Positions 1 through 7,969 of a DNA stretch of 64,000 nt are shown here, piece by piece. Origin of the DNA: Aquimarina sp. AU474 (GTDB lineage Bacteria; Bacteroidota; Bacteroidia; Flavobacteriales; Flavobacteriaceae); contig NZ_OMPE01000005.1 in assembly GCF_900312815.1 (NCBI RefSeq), positions 186,001 through 250,000 on the forward strand, given 5' to 3'. Numbering within the stretch: position 1 is the first letter of the stretch; every line of letters starts with the position of its first letter. Position numbers and translations under genes: made by a program. Below the pieces are notes generated by a model, which was not told the origin of the DNA, did not search any database, and saw only the letters and a list, made by a program, of their open reading frames with translations.

Positions 1-784
1 TCATTAACCGCTCGATTTCAAATTTGGGGAGTGCTGCTTGCATTGTAGTTTTTTCATTAATAAATCTAGACATCTGCAAAGCGCCTAGGGGGTTTCTAAA
101 TTTGATTAACATAGAAGTAATTTCTCGTAGTTCTTCTTCCTCTTCTTCTTCATGATGATCGTGCGTATCTTTATGCTCATGCACCTCCCAAATACTTTCT
201 AGATTAGTAATAATAAGGTGATCAATAATAGTGCCTGTTGGTTTTAATATTCCGGTAACAGTAAAAGGTTGCTCATCATGGGTTTCTAATTCATTTTCGG
301 CTAGGCCATGAGCACTAGCAAAAGTATCTCCTATTAGTAGATTAGTTTTTTTTGCTACAGCATTTCCCAAGACTACTTCAAATGATTTTTTATGCAACTC
401 CCCCTCTTGCAGGACCGCATTATATTTAGTTAAATATTCATTTGATGTGCCTAAAATTCTATTTCCTTTATAATTATCACCATAAGAAACGGGTATCATT
501 TCTTTAACCATAGGGTTTTTACCAATTTTCAGGGCTTCCTCTAGTGATATGTTTCCGGTAGGATTATCAATATGTAAAAGAGAAGATAGCACAAGTTGCA
601 ACGGACTTCCTTTTGCACCGACAACCATATCAAATGGCTTACAATTATTTTCTAAATGTTCGTTAAGCTGATCTCTTACTTGCAATACAAAAATTGCTAA
701 CGAAATACTTAGCAGCAATAACGAAACACTTAAAAAAGCATTCAATGGTTTAGAAATCAGATTTTTGTAGGCTAGATATAACAA
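1..784 (-). CDS. FtsX/MacB-type ABC transporter permease (5' part, runs off the window)
   Basis: This is the membrane subunit of an ABC exporter of the FtsX/MacB class, paired with the ATPase just upstream. The frame stays open from a TTG start at 784, three bases after the ATPase stop, to base 1. A hydrophobic segment (SLLLLSISLAIFVL) near residues 17-30 is the first membrane helix. It is followed by an extracytoplasmic MacB-like domain containing VVGAKGSPLQL. Around residues 205-220 there is a run of His, Asp and Glu (HDHHEEEEEE), which suggests divalent metal binding. The C-terminal helices lie outside the window. The family and partner are clear. The substrate is not, and a metal-linked role is inferred from the acidic/His stretch and the neighbours. 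Confidence 0.8.
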   Translation of the reverse strand, partial: MLYLAYKNLISKPLNAFLSVSLLLLSISLAIFVLQVRDQLNEHLENNCKPFDMVVGAKGSPLQLVLSSLLHIDNPTGNISLEEALKIGKNPMVKEMIPVSYGDNYKGNRILGTSNEYLTKYNAVLQEGELHKKSFEVVLGNAVAKKTNLLIGDTFASAHGLAENELETHDEQPFTVTGILKPTGTIIDHLIITNLESIWEVHEHKDTHDHHEEEEEEELREITSMLIKFRNPLGALQMSRFINEKTTMQAALPKFEIERLM

Positions 785-787
785 CTT

Positions 788-1420
788 TTATAAAATTATA
801 TGATTATCAAAATGAGATTTAACCCTTTGATCATGGGTTATAATCACTAAATTACTTTTACAGATTTGAGCTTCTTTTTTCAGCAGAGAAATAACCTTTT
901 CACAATTAGTATCGTCCAAATTTGATGTAGGTTCATCTGCCAATATAACCTTAGGCTTATGTATTACTCCTAAGGCAATAGACAGGCGTTGTTGTTGCCC
1001 TTCACTTAATTGATAAACTCTTTTATCTTGAAGATCTGAGAGTCCTAAATGTATAATTAATTCCTCTTTTCGATACCGATCATTTTTCTTTCCAGAAAGT
1101 CGTTCACGTATGGTTAAATTCTCTAGTAATGTTAGAGATTTAATAAAACAAGTTCGTTGAAAAATCAGTCCTATATGTCGCCCCCTGAAATCATCCAATT
1201 GCTTTCTCGTAAGTTTATTCAAATACGTATTAGAAATAGAAATACTTCCTTCTTTTGGAGGTAAAAGTCCTGCCAAAAGATGCAACAATGTCGTTTTACC
1301 TACACCTGAGGGACCCAAAATCAATATATCTTCCTTTGAGGGCAAATTAATATCTGGAAAACGAAAATTGTGATTTTCTGTATCTCGATATGTAAACTGA
1401 AGCGAATCGGTTCGTATCAT
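788..1420 (-). CDS. ABC transporter ATP-binding protein (LolD/MacB class)
   Basis: This is the cytoplasmic ATPase of an ABC exporter and drives the FtsX-type permease encoded directly downstream. It shows Walker A GPSGVGKTT (about residues 36-44), the signature LSEGQQQR (about 138), Walker B VILADEPTSNLDD (about 157) and the H-loop THD (about 195). At 210 residues it has the usual length of the LolD/MacB/YknY ATPase group. The signature has Glu in place of the second Gly, which is tolerated in the group. The ATG at 1420 is only 37 bases from the operator shared with the divergent MerC-like gene, so the two units are probably co-regulated. Confidence 0.9.
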   Translation of the reverse strand: MIRTDSLQFTYRDTENHNFRFPDINLPSKEDILILGPSGVGKTTLLHLLAGLLPPKEGSISISNTYLNKLTRKQLDDFRGRHIGLIFQRTCFIKSLTLLENLTIRERLSGKKNDRYRKEELIIHLGLSDLQDKRVYQLSEGQQQRLSIALGVIHKPKVILADEPTSNLDDTNCEKVISLLKKEAQICKSNLVIITHDQRVKSHFDNHIIL

Positions 1421-1433
1421 AACATGATTTTGT

Positions 1434-1494
1434 CAAAAATATATAAATATTACTAAAGCAACAAAGTTGCATTTATAAAATAATACTATCTTTG
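1434..1494. promoter_or_regulatory. Divergent promoter pair sharing a GCAAC-AAA-GTTGC operator
   Basis: A 13-bp perfect inverted repeat, GCAAC-AAA-GTTGC, lies at 1458-1470. To its right a -7 box TATCTTTG (1487-1494) serves the MerC-like gene. To its left, on the minus strand, TATTTTTG (1434-1441) serves the ABC ATPase gene. Each -7 box lies about 16-17 bases from one arm of the repeat, so each arm supplies the GTTG of a -33 element for one direction. A repressor bound here would block both promoters. The neighbours suggest a Zur/Fur-type regulator, but this is inferred. Confidence 0.7.
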
Positions 1495-1519
1495 CCTGAC
1501 TAGACAAATACTTTTTCTT

Positions 1520-1924
1520 TTGAATATATCACACATACGTCGTAACTCAGACACTTTAGGAATTATAGCAAGCAGCTTGTGCGTAATACATTGCTTGGTT
1601 ACCCCATTCTTTTTTATAGCTCATACAGGATCAATAATTCTTAAAGATTTACATCCTTTTTGGTGGAGATCATTAGACTTTATTTTTCTAGGGCTTTCTT
1701 TTATGGCGATCCGTAGATCGACCAAAACCAGTTCTAAACCAGAAATGAAATATGCATTTTGGATAAGTTGGCTACTCTTGTTTATTATTGTTGTAAATGA
1801 AAAGCTTGGCATAGTCCCTTTGCCGGAAGAAGCAATTTATATAACCTCTTTGTCATTGGTAGCGTTACATTTCTACAATCTAATATTCTGCCAATGTGAA
1901 CAAAAATGTTGTAAACCTAATTAA
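1520..1924 (+). CDS. MerC-domain membrane protein
   Basis: This small integral membrane protein of about 134 residues has four predicted helices. The first helix carries SLCVIHCLVTPF, the Cys-containing signature of MerC-like proteins. The C-terminus is Cys-rich (FCQCEQKCCK). MerC proteins move mercury in mercury operons. The chromosomal flavobacterial copies are usually uncharacterised and found in metal-regulated contexts. Translation seems to start at TTG 1520, about 25 bases after the -7 box, because no ATG precedes the conserved region. It overlaps or abuts folE and is divergent from a metal-type exporter, which supports a role in metal homeostasis. The transported ion is unknown. Confidence 0.8.
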   Translation: MNISHIRRNSDTLGIIASSLCVIHCLVTPFFFIAHTGSIILKDLHPFWWRSLDFIFLGLSFMAIRRSTKTSSKPEMKYAFWISWLLLFIIVVNEKLGIVPLPEEAIYITSLSLVALHFYNLIFCQCEQKCCKPN

Positions 1925-1931
1925 TAGTATT

Positions 1932-2594
1932 ATGAAAAGTAAGGAAATAGAATTGATAGGAGACGCACATATTTCTAATACCACAGAAACTCCTTTACGA
2001 CATGATGCTTTCGAGAAATCAGATTCTGATAAAATCAAGAACATCCAATATCATTTTTCGGAGATAATGAAAGAATTAGGGCTTGATTTAACAGATGATA
2101 GTCTTTCGGGAACTCCCTACAGAGTTGCCAAAATGTATGTAAAAGAACTTTTTTATGGTTTGAACCCAAAAAACCGCCCTAAACTTTCAACTTTTGAAAA
2201 TAAGTATAAGTATCAAAAGATACTAGTTGAGCAAGACATAACGATTGATTCATCATGCGAGCATCATTTCTTACCTATAGTCGGAACCGCTCATGTGGCA
2301 TATATTCCTAAAGACAAGGTAATAGGATTGTCAAAAATTAATAGATTGGTAGACTATTATTCACATCGCCCTCAAGTGCAAGAAAGACTTTGTCTTCAAA
2401 TTCTAAAAGACCTACAACAAACTTTAGAAACAGAAGATGTAATTATTGTAGTACATGCTAAACACTTATGTGTTTCTGCGCGAGGAATTAAGGATAAAAG
2501 TAGTTTTACTACTACAATTGAGTATGGAGGTAAATTTACAGAACCCTCTCTAAGAAATGAGTTTCTTGGCATTATTAAAAACAATGGTAACTAG
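1932..2594 (+). CDS. folE: GTP cyclohydrolase I (FolE)
   Basis: The enzyme converts GTP to 7,8-dihydroneopterin triphosphate, the first step of tetrahydrofolate and pterin synthesis. The GTP-CH-I zinc ligands are visible in SSCEHHFLP (Cys and His) and KHLCVSARG (Cys). Other conserved blocks are VIGLSKINRLV and RPQVQERL. I start at ATG 1932. An in-frame GTG at 1896 would add 12 unlike residues and overlap the MerC-like gene. FolE normally sits with folate genes. Placement behind a MerC-like gene and a palindromic operator resembles zinc-responsive folE copies, so this may be a second, metal-regulated paralogue. That point is inference. Confidence 0.93.
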   Translation: MKSKEIELIGDAHISNTTETPLRHDAFEKSDSDKIKNIQYHFSEIMKELGLDLTDDSLSGTPYRVAKMYVKELFYGLNPKNRPKLSTFENKYKYQKILVEQDITIDSSCEHHFLPIVGTAHVAYIPKDKVIGLSKINRLVDYYSHRPQVQERLCLQILKDLQQTLETEDVIIVVHAKHLCVSARGIKDKSSFTTTIEYGGKFTEPSLRNEFLGIIKNNGN

Positions 2595-2738
2595 TTTTTT
2601 TATTGGATAACAAAACGTCATACTTCTCATATAAATCTGAAAATAAAGTTTTAAGGTTTTTTTTAGATGAACCTGTATTACTACCTAAAGTTTTGTTAAA
2701 ACAAAAAATCTTATTTTAATATTTCTGATCTTTCTACA

Positions 2739-3044
2739 ATGTACCAACGAGTACTCGCACATATCATTACTTTATTAGTTACGGCTGCATTCCTTGTTCC
2801 CAGGGTTGTAAACCTGCACGCTTTAAGTCACTTATCCGATGATGATATATCCATTTCTTGTGAACTTTGCGATATTTTGGTGCATTCTCATCAACTTGAT
2901 TTCATTGAAGAGGACATCTTTAATTTGGAATATGAACTACAAAATATACCGAGTTCATTTGTTGTATTAGTTCAATATAATGCTCCACAAGAAAAGATTG
3001 TTTCTCCAACTTCAATTTATAATAAACCTCCGCCTCTTTTATAA
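2739..3044 (+). CDS. Small exported protein with His and CxxC motifs
   Basis: I do not recognise a named family. The 101-residue product starts with a hydrophobic stretch (ITLLVTAAFLVPRVV, residues 9-23) that could be a signal or anchor. It is followed by HALSHLSDDD, CELC and HSHQ, then an acidic middle and a Pro-rich C-terminus. The clustered His, Asp and Cys residues look like a metal site and would face the periplasm. A 16-base imperfect repeat (TTTTGT-N4-ACAAAA, 2691-2706) lies upstream and may be regulatory. The gene sits between folE and the ABC/TonB operon in the same direction, so it probably belongs to the metal island. Confidence 0.65.
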   Translation: MYQRVLAHIITLLVTAAFLVPRVVNLHALSHLSDDDISISCELCDILVHSHQLDFIEEDIFNLEYELQNIPSSFVVLVQYNAPQEKIVSPTSIYNKPPPLL

Positions 3045-3285
3045 GGAATACATCTTCTATTTCAAGAAACCTTCCATAATCTGAATTTATATTCGCGTGG
3101 CACTTTTATATATACCAATATAGTATCTGTACATACATATTTGTTGAATTACTTATTGCAAATCAACTGGTAATAAAAGACTTATAATCTGGAACGGAGT
3201 ATTATTTAGTTGACCAAGGTATTCCTTTATATCTAATCAATTTTCGGTTTTAATCGAATTACAACTAATCTTCAATCTTATTTTT

Positions 3286-3981
3286 ATGCTTAAAGCAATA
3301 AATCTTACCAAAACATATGGTAAGCATCAAGCACTTAGTCAGTTAAATTTATCCGTCGATAAAGGCGAAATTTTTTGCTTACTAGGTCAAAATGGTGCAG
3401 GTAAAACGACAACAATTAACCTCTTTTTAGGATTAATAAAACCTACGAGTGGTGAAGCATTGGTTAACGGAATCACTGTTACGCCAAATAGTAGTAAAAC
3501 CACTAAAATGATTGCTTATATCCCTGAAATTGTACAATTATATGGGAACCTATCTGGTATTGAAAACCTAAATTTCTTCAGTAGATTAGCGGGTTTTAAA
3601 TACACCAACAAAGAGCTTTCTGACTTTTTATCAAAAGCTGGACTACAAGAAAACGCACATCAAAATAAGCTATCCTCTTACTCGAAAGGAATGAGACAGA
3701 AAGTCGGTATTGCTATCGCGCTCTCAAAAAATGCAGATTACATTTTTATGGATGAACCCATCTCAGGTTTGGACCCCAAAGCCACACTTGAATTTACCAA
3801 AATCTGCAAAGAATTAAGCAACGATGGTAAAGCTATTTTCATGGCTACTCATGACATTTTTAATGCAGTAAGCGTAGGAACCAAAATTGGCATTATGAAA
3901 GAAGGACAACTAGTTCATACTTCAAACACCGATACTATCAATGCAACTCAATTACAAGATTTATACTTAAAAACTATCTAA
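3286..3981 (+). CDS. ABC transporter ATP-binding protein (ABC-2/NosF-like)
   Basis: This is the cytoplasmic ATPase that should power the two ABC-2 permeases encoded after the TonB receptor. It shows Walker A GQNGAGKTT (about 35-43), signature YSKGMRQKV (about 133), Walker B YIFMDEPISGLDP (about 153) and H-loop ATHD (about 186). Its 231 residues fit the NosF/CcmA-like drug or copper exporter ATPases. It is the first gene of a tight operon with gaps of 21 and 16 bases and then an overlap. The 241 bases upstream hold the promoter, but I could not fix one confidently. The substrate is unknown. Confidence 0.88.
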   Translation: MLKAINLTKTYGKHQALSQLNLSVDKGEIFCLLGQNGAGKTTTINLFLGLIKPTSGEALVNGITVTPNSSKTTKMIAYIPEIVQLYGNLSGIENLNFFSRLAGFKYTNKELSDFLSKAGLQENAHQNKLSSYSKGMRQKVGIAIALSKNADYIFMDEPISGLDPKATLEFTKICKELSNDGKAIFMATHDIFNAVSVGTKIGIMKEGQLVHTSNTDTINATQLQDLYLKTI

Positions 3982-4002
3982 AAACAAATCAATTAACACA
4001 CA

Positions 4003-6501
4003 ATGAAACTTTTTAAATTATTACCCACACTTTTATTTATACTATTTGGTTGTGCCACATTCGCACAAGTAAAAGTAACAGGAACCATCGTCGATACCGA
4101 AAACACTCCAATAATTGGAGCTACAATTTTATTAAAGAATACCGAAAATGATTTTGGAAAATTAACTGATAAATCTGGACAATTTGAAATAGATGCTCCT
4201 TCTGGAAATTACAACCTAGAAGTACGATATTTAGGATTTCAATCGTATAAGAAAAGTATTGAAATTAGCGATAATTCAACATTTGATGTAGGAACTATTC
4301 AATTAGAAGAAGGTACCGAACAATTACAAACTGTCGAAATTGTCGGTCGTGTAAGAAAAGATTATAATAGTGATTATTCATTCTCTGCCACTAAAGTAGC
4401 TATTAAAAATAAAGAATTACCGCAAGCAGTAGCTACAGTAACCAAAGAGCTTATTGCAGATCGACAAGCGTTTCAGTTGCCAGATGCTGTAAAAACAGTA
4501 AGTAATGTTGCGATTACAGGTTTGTACAACCATTATAACATACGTGGTATTACTCAAGCTGATGATGGACAAATACTTAACGGTATGCGTACACGCCAGT
4601 ACTACTTTTTACAACCTATTACCTCTCACCTTGAGCGTGTAGAAGTTATTAAAGGCCCTTCATCAGTAACATTTTCTAGCGCTGATCCTGGTGGAACTGT
4701 AAATATGGTAACTAAAAAGCCATTAACTGAAAAGCGTAATGAAGTTTCAGTCTCTGCAGGTAGTTTTGGAACATTAAGAGCTACCGCAGATTTTACAGGA
4801 CCATTAAACGATTCTGAGACTTTGTTATATCGTTTCAATGCAGCAATTCAAGAAGCCGGTTCTTTTAGAGATATTGTAAACAACAATGCTATTTTAATTT
4901 CTCCATCTTTAAGTTATATCCCTAACGATAATACATCACTTAATGTAGAAATGATTTATAATAATGCTGATGGTAATTTGGATAGAGGGCAACCAATTTT
5001 TGATGCTGTTGATGATAATTATAATCCAAACAGTACAGCACTTACTTTGAATCCAGGAGCAATTAATGACTTTTACAAGACCAAAGAAATTATATTTATG
5101 ACAAGTTTTAGTAAAAAGTTTACTGAAAACTTTGGATTCAACGCTCAGTATATGAAACAAACCTGGGATGAAGATTTACAAGAACATAGAGCAGACGCAT
5201 TTCGTCAAGCTTATGATATCGATGGAAATGTCGTTCCTAATCTTATAGCAATGAGATATGCAGAAAGACAACAAAATTGGAATACTGATAATTTTAGCGG
5301 CTATTTTAATTATGATATCAAGACAAATAACATTACTAATAAAATACTAGTTGGATATGATGCAACACGTTGGAAAAGAAATATAGGTGGAGCAAATAGT
5401 TCAAGAAATTATTTGTTAAATGATGGTTCTACTGCAAGATTTAGACCTGGAACAAGTGATCCAAATGATTTTCAGCAAACAGCAGATGGACTATTAGTTC
5501 CTGCTGTACCACATTTAGATTTAACCAATCCTTTTAACGGAATTAGAAATACTAACAATTATGTGCTTTCACAATTTGAAATTCCCGCAAACCTAACAAC
5601 CTCAGATGGTATCTATATTCAAAATCAATTTAAGATTGGGAAATTCTCAGCTTTACTAAACTTAAGATATGAGTGGTTCACAGATATTTTTGATTATGAT
5701 GGTAGAAATGAAGAAGAGTTTAAAACCAATGCTATTGTACCTAGACTAGGTTTAACTTATGAAGTTACTAAGGATATTAGTGCGTACGCTACTTATCTAG
5801 AAGGTTTTCAGCCACATACAAATACGGTTTCATTATCTCCAACTGCTGAAGGTTTCTTTTGGGCTGCTTCGCCAAGTAGATTTGACCCATTAGAAAGTAG
5901 CTTAATAGAAGTCGGTGCTAAAGGAGAATTTTTAAATGGTAAAATATTTGCAAACATTGCTTTTTTCGAAGTCACTCAAAAAAATATTATCCTTGGAGAC
6001 ATATTTGATCCAGATAACTTAACAACAAGAGGTGAACAACGCAGTAGAGGTTTTGAAATGGATATTTCTGGGTATATTTTACCTAATTTTCAACTTATAG
6101 CGTCTTACGGTTATAATGATGCTGAAATTGTAGAAGATTTTATAGAAGATTTTGTTGGAGAACGAATTGGTGGAGCTCCAGAGCATAACGCAAACTTTTG
6201 GGGACGTTATGATTTTATGAATAAAACCTTAAAAGGTATTGGAATTGGTTTTGGTGCTCAATATATAGACGAGAGATATACTTGGTACAATCCCTCATAT
6301 AATACTGCTAGAGTATTATTGCCCGAATACACGGTATTTGATGGGGCTGTATATTACAAGCCAAATAATACAAATATGCAGTTAACACTAAAAATAAACA
6401 ACTTATTTAATGACACGTATTGGTTAGGTGGTCTAAGTCCTTCTAGGTTAGGACCGGGTGCACCAAGAAATATTTTGTTAAATGCAACGTATATATTTTA
6501 A
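4003..6501 (+). CDS. TonB-dependent outer-membrane receptor, siderophore type
   Basis: This 832-residue outer-membrane receptor takes up a ligand using TonB energy. A signal peptide ends near CATFAQ (residue 22). It is followed by a carboxypeptidase-regulatory-like beta domain (VTGTIVDTENTPIIGAT, about 25-105). The plug domain (about 125-240, with YNIRGI and VEVIKGPSSV) is followed by a 22-strand-type barrel ending in LNATYIF with a terminal Phe. The plug resembles the FhuE/FpvA siderophore class. It lies inside an ABC-2 operon between the ATPase and the permeases, so ligand and exporter are probably linked. Metallophore or metal uptake is likely, but the ligand cannot be read from sequence. 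Confidence 0.9.
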   Translation: MKLFKLLPTLLFILFGCATFAQVKVTGTIVDTENTPIIGATILLKNTENDFGKLTDKSGQFEIDAPSGNYNLEVRYLGFQSYKKSIEISDNSTFDVGTIQLEEGTEQLQTVEIVGRVRKDYNSDYSFSATKVAIKNKELPQAVATVTKELIADRQAFQLPDAVKTVSNVAITGLYNHYNIRGITQADDGQILNGMRTRQYYFLQPITSHLERVEVIKGPSSVTFSSADPGGTVNMVTKKPLTEKRNEVSVSAGSFGTLRATADFTGPLNDSETLLYRFNAAIQEAGSFRDIVNNNAILISPSLSYIPNDNTSLNVEMIYNNADGNLDRGQPIFDAVDDNYNPNSTALTLNPGAINDFYKTKEIIFMTSFSKKFTENFGFNAQYMKQTWDEDLQEHRADAFRQAYDIDGNVVPNLIAMRYAERQQNWNTDNFSGYFNYDIKTNNITNKILVGYDATRWKRNIGGANSSRNYLLNDGSTARFRPGTSDPNDFQQTADGLLVPAVPHLDLTNPFNGIRNTNNYVLSQFEIPANLTTSDGIYIQNQFKIGKFSALLNLRYEWFTDIFDYDGRNEEEFKTNAIVPRLGLTYEVTKDISAYATYLEGFQPHTNTVSLSPTAEGFFWAASPSRFDPLESSLIEVGAKGEFLNGKIFANIAFFEVTQKNIILGDIFDPDNLTTRGEQRSRGFEMDISGYILPNFQLIASYGYNDAEIVEDFIEDFVGERIGGAPEHNANFWGRYDFMNKTLKGIGIGFGAQYIDERYTWYNPSYNTARVLLPEYTVFDGAVYYKPNNTNMQLTLKINNLFNDTYWLGGLSPSRLGPGAPRNILLNATYIF

Positions 6502-6517
6502 CACTAAGTAGTAACAA

Positions 6518-7969
6518 ATGAAATGGACTAACGTTCGGTTATTCGCAATGAACTTTTGGCACAATGCGACTACACTAAAAACTTTTTATTTCTTATATCT
6601 AATTTTTATACTACTAACAGCTTTTGCGGCTGTTAGTGGTATTCAAAATCATATCACTCAAAATGATATCCGAGAAGAACATCAAACCAAAGCCAGACAA
6701 AGTTGGGAAGCAAACCCTGATAAACATCCGCATCGAATGGCTCATTTTGGAACTTTTGCTTTTAGAATAAATGCTGCCTTAGGAATCTTTGATTATGGAT
6801 TAGAAAGCTTTACAGGAAATACCGTTTTTTTAGAAGCCCATCGACAAAACAGTGTAAACTTTTCTGAAGCTACTTTTTCAACAGGTATGTTACGATTCGG
6901 AGAATTAAGCTTATCGTTATTATTACAATTAGTACTTCCATTAATCCTATTTTTTTTAGGATTTTCTAGTGTTGCAAAAGATCGACAAAATGGAACGCTT
7001 AAAATGTTATTGTCACAAGGTGCTACCTGGAAAGAGATTCTATTCGGAAAATCCATAGGGCTTTTTACAATTTCTATGCTATTTTTTATTCCAATTTTTT
7101 TAGCAGTAATCATTGCTCTTTTGATATTTGGGCAACAAGCAGCTAATGATTTTCTTTGGTTACGGTTGCTATTAATAAGCTGTGGATATTTATCTTTTTT
7201 ATTTATCATATCTTCCATAACCATTATAGTTTCTGCAAGTACCGGTACTTCAAAAAATGCCTTACTTCGACTATTGGGTATCTGGTTACTATTGGTCGTA
7301 TTATTACCAAAATCTGCCCAAGCCATGGGAAATTATTGGTTTCCTACGCCTAGTAAATTAGCTTTTCAATCCGCTATTGAGAAAGAAGTAATTAAGAAAG
7401 GAGATAGCCATAACCCAAATGACCCTCACTACAACAATCTAAAAGATTCTGTATTAAGTGTTCATAATGTTAATAAGGTAACAGATTTACCCTTTAATTA
7501 TTCGGGTTTTGTAATGCGAGAAGGAGAAAAAATTACATCTTCCTTATATAGAAAACATCATAAGAAGTTGATCAATATCTATAAAAGCCAAAATGATATC
7601 ACTCAGTTTTCATCATTTATCAACCCTTTTATAGCTATCAAACAGTTATCAATGACAATGTCTGGAACAGATTTTTCCTCCTATATAGATTTTCAGAACC
7701 AAGCCGATAATTATCGCTATCAACTAGCCCAAACTATGAATGAATTACAAATGGAATATATAAGCCCCAAAAAAAAGAGTGGTTCTGAAGGAAAAACCCA
7801 TGTAGTAAATCATGAACATTGGGAAGAATTTAAAGATTTTAACCATCAACCTATGGCTTTTTCTAAATCAATAAAAGAAGCTTTTCTTGCATTGATTTCT
7901 ATAGTATTATGGATACTATTTACCTTCTGGTTATTGTTATTCACATCAAAAAAAGCAAAGGCAATATGA
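6518..7969 (+). CDS. ABC-2 type permease, DUF3526-like (first of pair)
   Basis: This 483-residue membrane protein has one N-terminal helix (residues about 22-42) and a large extracytoplasmic loop rich in His (HPHRMAHFG). A cluster of about five helices (about 140-280) contains VAKDRQNGTLKMLLSQG, the ABC-2 permease signature that contacts the ATPase. A second large loop and a C-terminal helix (about 450-475) follow. The layout fits DUF3526/NosY-like permeases. Its stop overlaps the start of the next permease (ATGA), so the two are translationally coupled and probably form a heterodimer driven by the ATPase at 3286. Confidence 0.82.
   Translation: MKWTNVRLFAMNFWHNATTLKTFYFLYLIFILLTAFAAVSGIQNHITQNDIREEHQTKARQSWEANPDKHPHRMAHFGTFAFRINAALGIFDYGLESFTGNTVFLEAHRQNSVNFSEATFSTGMLRFGELSLSLLLQLVLPLILFFLGFSSVAKDRQNGTLKMLLSQGATWKEILFGKSIGLFTISMLFFIPIFLAVIIALLIFGQQAANDFLWLRLLLISCGYLSFLFIISSITIIVSASTGTSKNALLRLLGIWLLLVVLLPKSAQAMGNYWFPTPSKLAFQSAIEKEVIKKGDSHNPNDPHYNNLKDSVLSVHNVNKVTDLPFNYSGFVMREGEKITSSLYRKHHKKLINIYKSQNDITQFSSFINPFIAIKQLSMTMSGTDFSSYIDFQNQADNYRYQLAQTMNELQMEYISPKKKSGSEGKTHVVNHEHWEEFKDFNHQPMAFSKSIKEAFLALISIVLWILFTFWLLLFTSKKAKAI

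Noticed and set aside
2691-2706. TTTTGT-taaa-ACAAAA inverted repeat as an operator
   Set aside because: It is simple A/T-rich sequence with low information; no second copy or matching promoter was found.
6793-7326. Long antisense open frame of 177 codons opposite the first ABC-2 permease
   Set aside because: It is a mirror frame of a clear membrane protein, has no recognisable domain and no promoter, and its composition follows the opposite strand.
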